Assembly: GCA_002633005.1 (NCBI GenBank) | Contig: NMRA01000226.1 | Location: forward strand, 549,004 to 613,003 | Direction of reading: 5' to 3' | DNA from: Phoronis australis | Taxonomy: Eukaryota > Phoronida > Phoronidae | Length of the DNA: 64,000 bases | In this document: positions 58,771 through 64,000 of the stretch, in pieces | Layout: each line of letters begins with the position of its first letter | How positions within the stretch are numbered: the stretch's first letter is position 1 | Translations under genes and position numbers: made by a program | The notes under the pieces: generated by a model | What the model was told of the DNA's origin: nothing | Databases searched by the model: none | The model's input: only the letters and a program-made list of their open reading frames with translations

Positions 58771-61700
58771 CTGCAATACAACAACATAGCGCGGGTCACT
58801 ACATAATGTCCCACAAATCAACAATGACCAAGCGTTTTACATTTAATGAGCAACTGAAAGATATGATATCTGCTACAATAAAATCTCATCAATTTAGGAC
58901 ACAATATGGCTGAAAAGTGAAACTTTATTTTTCAACAAATATCCTTCTCAAAATTACAGTGATTCACACATAATAAAATCTCACCAGTTTCGGGCAAAAA
59001 TAATTTTCAAAATGTTATATGATAGAGACATTACAGCCAGCAACTTAAACATGGTAAGGTCGGAAGAAATTGTAAAAAATCCGAATGGTAATAACGTATA
59101 TTAACCTAATATTTCTGGACTCTATGGTACAAGAGCATACGGATTCTTGCTTCTGCTATGGGAAGAGGCAGTCGTGAATTTGTGATCTTAGGGAGAAAAT
59201 GCCAAATTCGCAAGTTTTTGGTCATTTTTCGGACATCTCAAACTCTATTGCAATGGACGTAGCAAGACAAAGACATGGCTTTGTTGAATTTTATCGTCTT
59301 TGTGTATATGTTCTGTAAGTTGTTTTTTTCAAGTGTCATGAAACAGGGTGGAAACAATGGCTTTTGTTGAACTACACCAGGCATCAGTCTTTGCTCTAAC
59401 TTCATGCTAAATGTCTTTTATGAAAAATGGGTTAGGCAGATTTCGCTCATTCAGCATACCATGTCCTGTAAGATTTTACAGTATTTTGCAAACAATAGGA
59501 AACAAGTTGGACACGTGAAATTTTATTGTATGAAATTTCTCAATGAAAATTATTGAGAATTTTCCCGCTGTTACATGGTATTTTACTGTGTAGATGCCAA
59601 ACAACAATCGACACAGTTTCCATTAGTTGTAGTAAGTTAATGCGTCTTTGAAAAAATAGAAAGAATAGAATTTGGCAATCAGTTTTGTGCAAAATAAGTG
59701 AAACATTGTCATAATAAAAACAACAGTAAATATCACAAGACACGTCATAGTAAAAAAGATCGGAACACCACCATAACTGTGTGTGATTTAATCCATGGTT
59801 GCTGCGCCAAGTAAATACCGTTTTCAAGAGGCCGCAACATTGACCCATATAAAAGGTGGAGTTTAACATAGGCATATATATCTATCTATACCTAAATCTA
59901 TATTTAAAAACTGATGTAATTAACTACATCTACATCTACATCTACAAATACATATACATATACATATGTGTATATATTACTGTGCAATATAAATGTCCAA
60001 CTACTAGTGGATACCATGGTCTTACACTTAACACATGGACAAGGAACGCGAGTCTCTTAGAAACTTCCTTCCACTTGTACAGTTGTACCTATCATTTCCT
60101 TGATTATTTGATCACATTTCACGGGTTATAATAAACTATAATTTTGTCACTATTCCGTCTCACTAGTTCAATTATAACAATATATCTGCAATGCAATTCT
60201 GCTCTGTCAGTCACGATAATGACTTGGTCCAGGCAAACCTAATTAATGCCAACTGATTCAGCACGCCTCAACGTACATATTAATTAAAACAACTTTTCTA
60301 TTGCCATAATAATCATGTTAGCACATACTCAACTATCCGTTCATTCCTCTCAATCGCACGGACAAATAAACACAAAGGGAATTTCAAGTAGCAGACATTT
60401 GATATCATTGAAACCAATTATAAATTTAAGATGTACTTTAAGGCAAAAAAGCAAAGTTGGTTCCGGTCTTTACCCCCGCTCGCCAACTAAAAAAAACACC
60501 CACCCATATCAATTTCAGCCGAAGTTTCATTTTTTTGAAAAGCTGCACAAAGGCACGTAAACAAGGGTAAGCAAGATTTGAAGCGCCATGACTTGCCTAG
60601 TTATGAGTAAAAAAAGCCAAAAAAAACATTTTGCATGTCTCAGGTGGACTTCCTTTTTTAAAAAGTGAGCAACTAAAAATACAGCCCCAACAAAAAAAGA
60701 GACCAGAACCAATTATGCTTTTTTGGTCAAAGAAAGTTATTTTATACTCTGGGGCAAAGGAATAGTACTTTATTAGACTGGTCTTAATGTTAACTGCATT
60801 TATTCAAAGACAGGACACAATAGCATTTGTCTACTTTCTAAAAAGCCACACACATTCAACAGACGCCCCAGTTCAGTGAAACTGATATTAAATCAACGTA
60901 ATGGGAACCTTTTCTTTATAAAGATGTTATAAATGTTCACACACCGGGTTATCGTTTAATGTGCTGAACATATTTAGTGTTGTTGTTCATCAAACTAATG
61001 TCGATATAACTAGCTCTACGCGACACTAGCAGTTGTCAGGCTGGACTATTGCCCATGACGGCCATTTGTCATACACTATAGAAAGTCGTCGTTCCCATGA
61101 CTTAAAAGTATTAAGTATTGTCTTTTGAAATGTTTTGTTTTCTTAAGACAGGGAATGGAAGGTCAGACGGCTTTTGGACATTTTAAAAACAAGTACATTT
61201 GGTCAACATACACTTGCCATTTTTTTCTCTCCTCTGCACCTTTTATGAAAAAATTCATTACAAATGTAACACAAATTTCAGTAATAATAGCTTACAGGGG
61301 TCTCAAATTTGAGAACCAATTTTCTTCACTGAATAACAATAATCTTAATCTAAATTATCTCTGTTAGGGATTATTGCCCAAAATTCATTTTTTTTTTCTT
61401 TATGTATTTGGCATTTTTGAAAGCTCTTGACCAGTAAACTAAGTAAGAGAACTGATACCGGTATTTTTTAAAATAAACAGGACAACATCGAAATTTGACA
61501 AAGCTTCAACACACAAAACCATGAGTAAAATATCCATTTCCTTTCGCCTAAAATCTGTTTCAATGTCAGCTAAATCTCAACAAATTCTCGTCAGGTGTTG
61601 CTCCACGTACTTTGTCGAAATTGTGACAATCTACAGAGCAATGACATTCACATATAAACAATTTAGTGGCTAGGGGCCCGTACAGTCAAATTAAATTGTC

Positions 61701-64000
61701 TCTTTTATTAAATTTCAACAAAAGCGCTATTTTATTGTGATACAAATACGACTGAACTGTCAAATAATTCTGGCAGAGTTCTGACCAAGTTCATTTAGTT
61801 TATTTTGAAAACTTTGAAAAAGGAGATTTTCCATTAAGGACAAACATTTTCAAATCCAATTTTCATGTTCAATATTGATTACCATTGCAACTTTCCAGAT
61901 CACAATGTTCTCCTGATTTGACAGTTGTTTACCCACAATGCTATGCACATGTAGGGAATTCATTGTACTGGTCCAGTGCTAATCACTCACTTACATTTAC
62001 AAAAGGTTAACTTCGAGTTATTTATAAATTGTACCACTGACTGCAATGGCCAAGGACAGCTGTCCAGAAGAGAAAATTAATAAAATATTAGAGACCGCAA
62101 ACCACTGCTCGTTACTTGAGAAAGTACACAACAGACCAACTATAATTACTCGGTCTTAATAACAAGAAGTTTCGCAAACACCATTTAACCAAATCAATGA
62201 ATCAAATCATCTGTTAACAGCTTTGGTAAGCAAAAATGAGAGGCATGGGAGGTAGAGAGAACCGAGTATCATTCACACACAAAGAAGTCCAACTAGAAAC
62301 ACTCAGAGGTTGGGGATGTTTTCACTTTAACTCATCTGGAACACTAGAGGTGTAGTGTTCAGCTACAGAGGTGGATATCGAATATCTCGGGTGATGAGTC
62401 TCTTATATAGTGGAGGATATCGGATATCCTCAGTGAAGAGTTTGTAGACAATGGTGGCTCAATCAGGTGTGCCAGTGAAAGACTCAAGTCACACTGTTAT
62501 TCAAACTCTCACGAGTGTATCAAATCAATTGACACTCGCTGGTATCAAATACATACACCATAGACACGAGTGACGGACAGTCAATAAACTGTCAAGCATT
62601 ATTCAATTATTCCTAGAACCAGACTTCTGTACTGTGAGTCTGTTCACAAATTTCTGATTCCGTATTTATGTACAAAACAGTTTCTCTCTCCTGAAAGTTC
62701 TAACCTCTTTCTTTACAACCAGAAACAGTAACCACGAAAATAAGAATTATTATGTAATAGTGCATCAAAGCATAATAAAATCTCACCAACTCGTAACAGT
62801 AATGTCATCTTTTGTATTTAACGAAATAAAATGTAAAAAAATCCCGACAACAGTTATTGCCAAAACCACCCTTCATGACTTTTCCAGGACTTTTGGCATA
62901 CGGAATCAAACTTAAGACACAAATTCAATGTAACTTAAGTAATGAACTTGAAAAAGCCTTCACATGGTGTTCTTTGATTTTTAAAAAAATATGAGAAAAT
63001 GAAAGAAAATGACGAAATCAAACTGATACGTTTTCAGTTTAATCAAATAAAAGTGGAATTAAGGTGTAATTGTTAAACGCTTACTGGCGGTTGGTGAGAC
63101 ACAAGTGCTTGTTAGAGGAATCCTGATTATATCAGGGTATCATTACAAACTAATCAACACAGTTTTCTGCATCGGTGCAAACATTTTAATTAAACGTAGC
63201 CTTAATACTGTCCCCTGGCTTAGCAGATCATCCTTATTTTGTTTCATAAAACGGCAAGTGATCACGTTTCCTACATATTACAACTCTAGTGAACATCCTC
63301 CTCAATAACCATGGTAACAGCATAAATTTACTCTCGTTTCGAATGACAAAATTTGGGACTGTTGGTATAAGACAGTTAGTAATAGCTTTTTAGTACCAAG
63401 GTCCAGAGAATATGAACATCAAAACAATTCATAAAACAACTGTTTAGTGAATCATATTTCGTTTAACACTATAGTACTTTACTATCTCCCAAAATAAAGG
63501 TTAAATTTAGAAGATTTTTAAATGAGAGAATAATGCATCTCATAGTTATGTAGCACTTTATAGACATGTCTGTGTTTATTTAGCTAAATATCAACAAAAC
63601 TACTGATTTTAATTCAATAAATTAAATAAATTTATTTTCTGAAATAGAAAGCGTGTAGGATTTGATTTCTAATTTCACACCAATCTCCCCTTAATTACAT
63701 CACATGACCACAACTTGTCAGTAAAATTTAGGTAAAAAGCAACTGTACGTCCATTCCATATACACTGGTAAAGATGAAATCTCAAAAAAAACTTTAAAAT
63801 TTCTACATTATCATTTTGTTTTCATTTAATGTAACGTTTGAGTTTGATCAGAGAAATCACAAAAGTCATACTACGTGGGTTTACCATGAATCCGAAGAGA
63901 AATTTCTGAGATGTGATTTTTTGACGTTTGACAAATTTGGACATTTTCTTAGGGTTCTACATAACCATAAACACCCTCCTCCAGACCTTTAACTGATGCT
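58771..64000. other. Probable large RNF220 intron, no exon seen
   Basis: AT-rich sequence on the 5' side of the RNF220 exons. It holds a TA/TC-rich microsatellite near 59872-59978 (ATATCTATCTATACC… and ACATCTACATCTAC… units) and several short shared motifs (AATAAAATCTCACCAR at 58878, 58974 and 62773). No splice-bounded open stretch or RNA gene was recognised. Confidence 0.45.

Noticed and set aside
1-64000. CRISPR arrays, operons, bacterial promoters, rRNA genes
   Set aside because: The window is eukaryotic with spliced genes. No regularly spaced short repeats with unique spacers and no rRNA sequence were seen.

Overview
This is an animal nuclear genome window: AT-rich, with short GT-AG exons, long introns, many dispersed repeats, and orthologues of animal genes (NFKBIL1, RNF220, a UBE3C-like HECT ligase). 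No vertebrate-specific repeat is evident. I infer a marine invertebrate, possibly a deuterostome, but the species cannot be fixed from this window. Exons were found by reading splice sites and checking reading-frame phase, because most are too short to appear as long ORFs.

Layout. (1) 256-644, minus: two exons from the N-terminal part of a UBE3C-like ubiquitin ligase with an IQ motif; the rest lies off the left edge. (2) 4409-12872, plus: a complete five-exon NFKBIL1 (ankyrin repeats, charged linker, DnaJ-like C-terminus with an HPD triad). (3) 14532-16866, plus: three phase-compatible exons of a gene I do not recognise. (4) 17859-32638, minus: a complete five-exon gene for a tandem NADAR protein. 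NADAR domains are N-glycosidases that can remove ADP-ribose from guanine. The first domain has lost several conserved residues and the second keeps them; an RGG/His-rich disordered N-terminus and a 23-residue repeat tail flank the pair. (5) 35999-51499, plus: the C-terminal part of a multipass membrane protein with a small Cys-rich ectodomain and about eight membrane segments, not matching any named vertebrate family I know. (6) 54961-58770, minus: the C-terminal exons of the E3 ligase RNF220, with several exons lost in an assembly gap at 55947. From 58771 to the end I see no exon.

Mobile and repeated DNA: two 1.68-kb elements with TTAA target sites that share a decayed coding relic; an 89-bp perfect palindrome and a relative; two terminal-inverted-repeat elements at 33.3-34.4 kb; two tRNA-derived SINE heads; a LINE ORF1-like fragment; an array of CTCF-core-like motifs at 19.8-21.0 kb; and inverted repeat copies flanking three exons of the membrane-protein gene.

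Assembly caution. Eight single N characters occur. Three lie at or within near-identical direct repeats (2581, 6707, 27451), which looks like unmerged allelic contigs. One (55947) clearly hides real exons, so an N here can stand for a gap of any length. The genes are independent eukaryotic loci and there is no operon logic; the common theme is ubiquitin ligation (UBE3C-like, RNF220) only by coincidence of neighbourhood.
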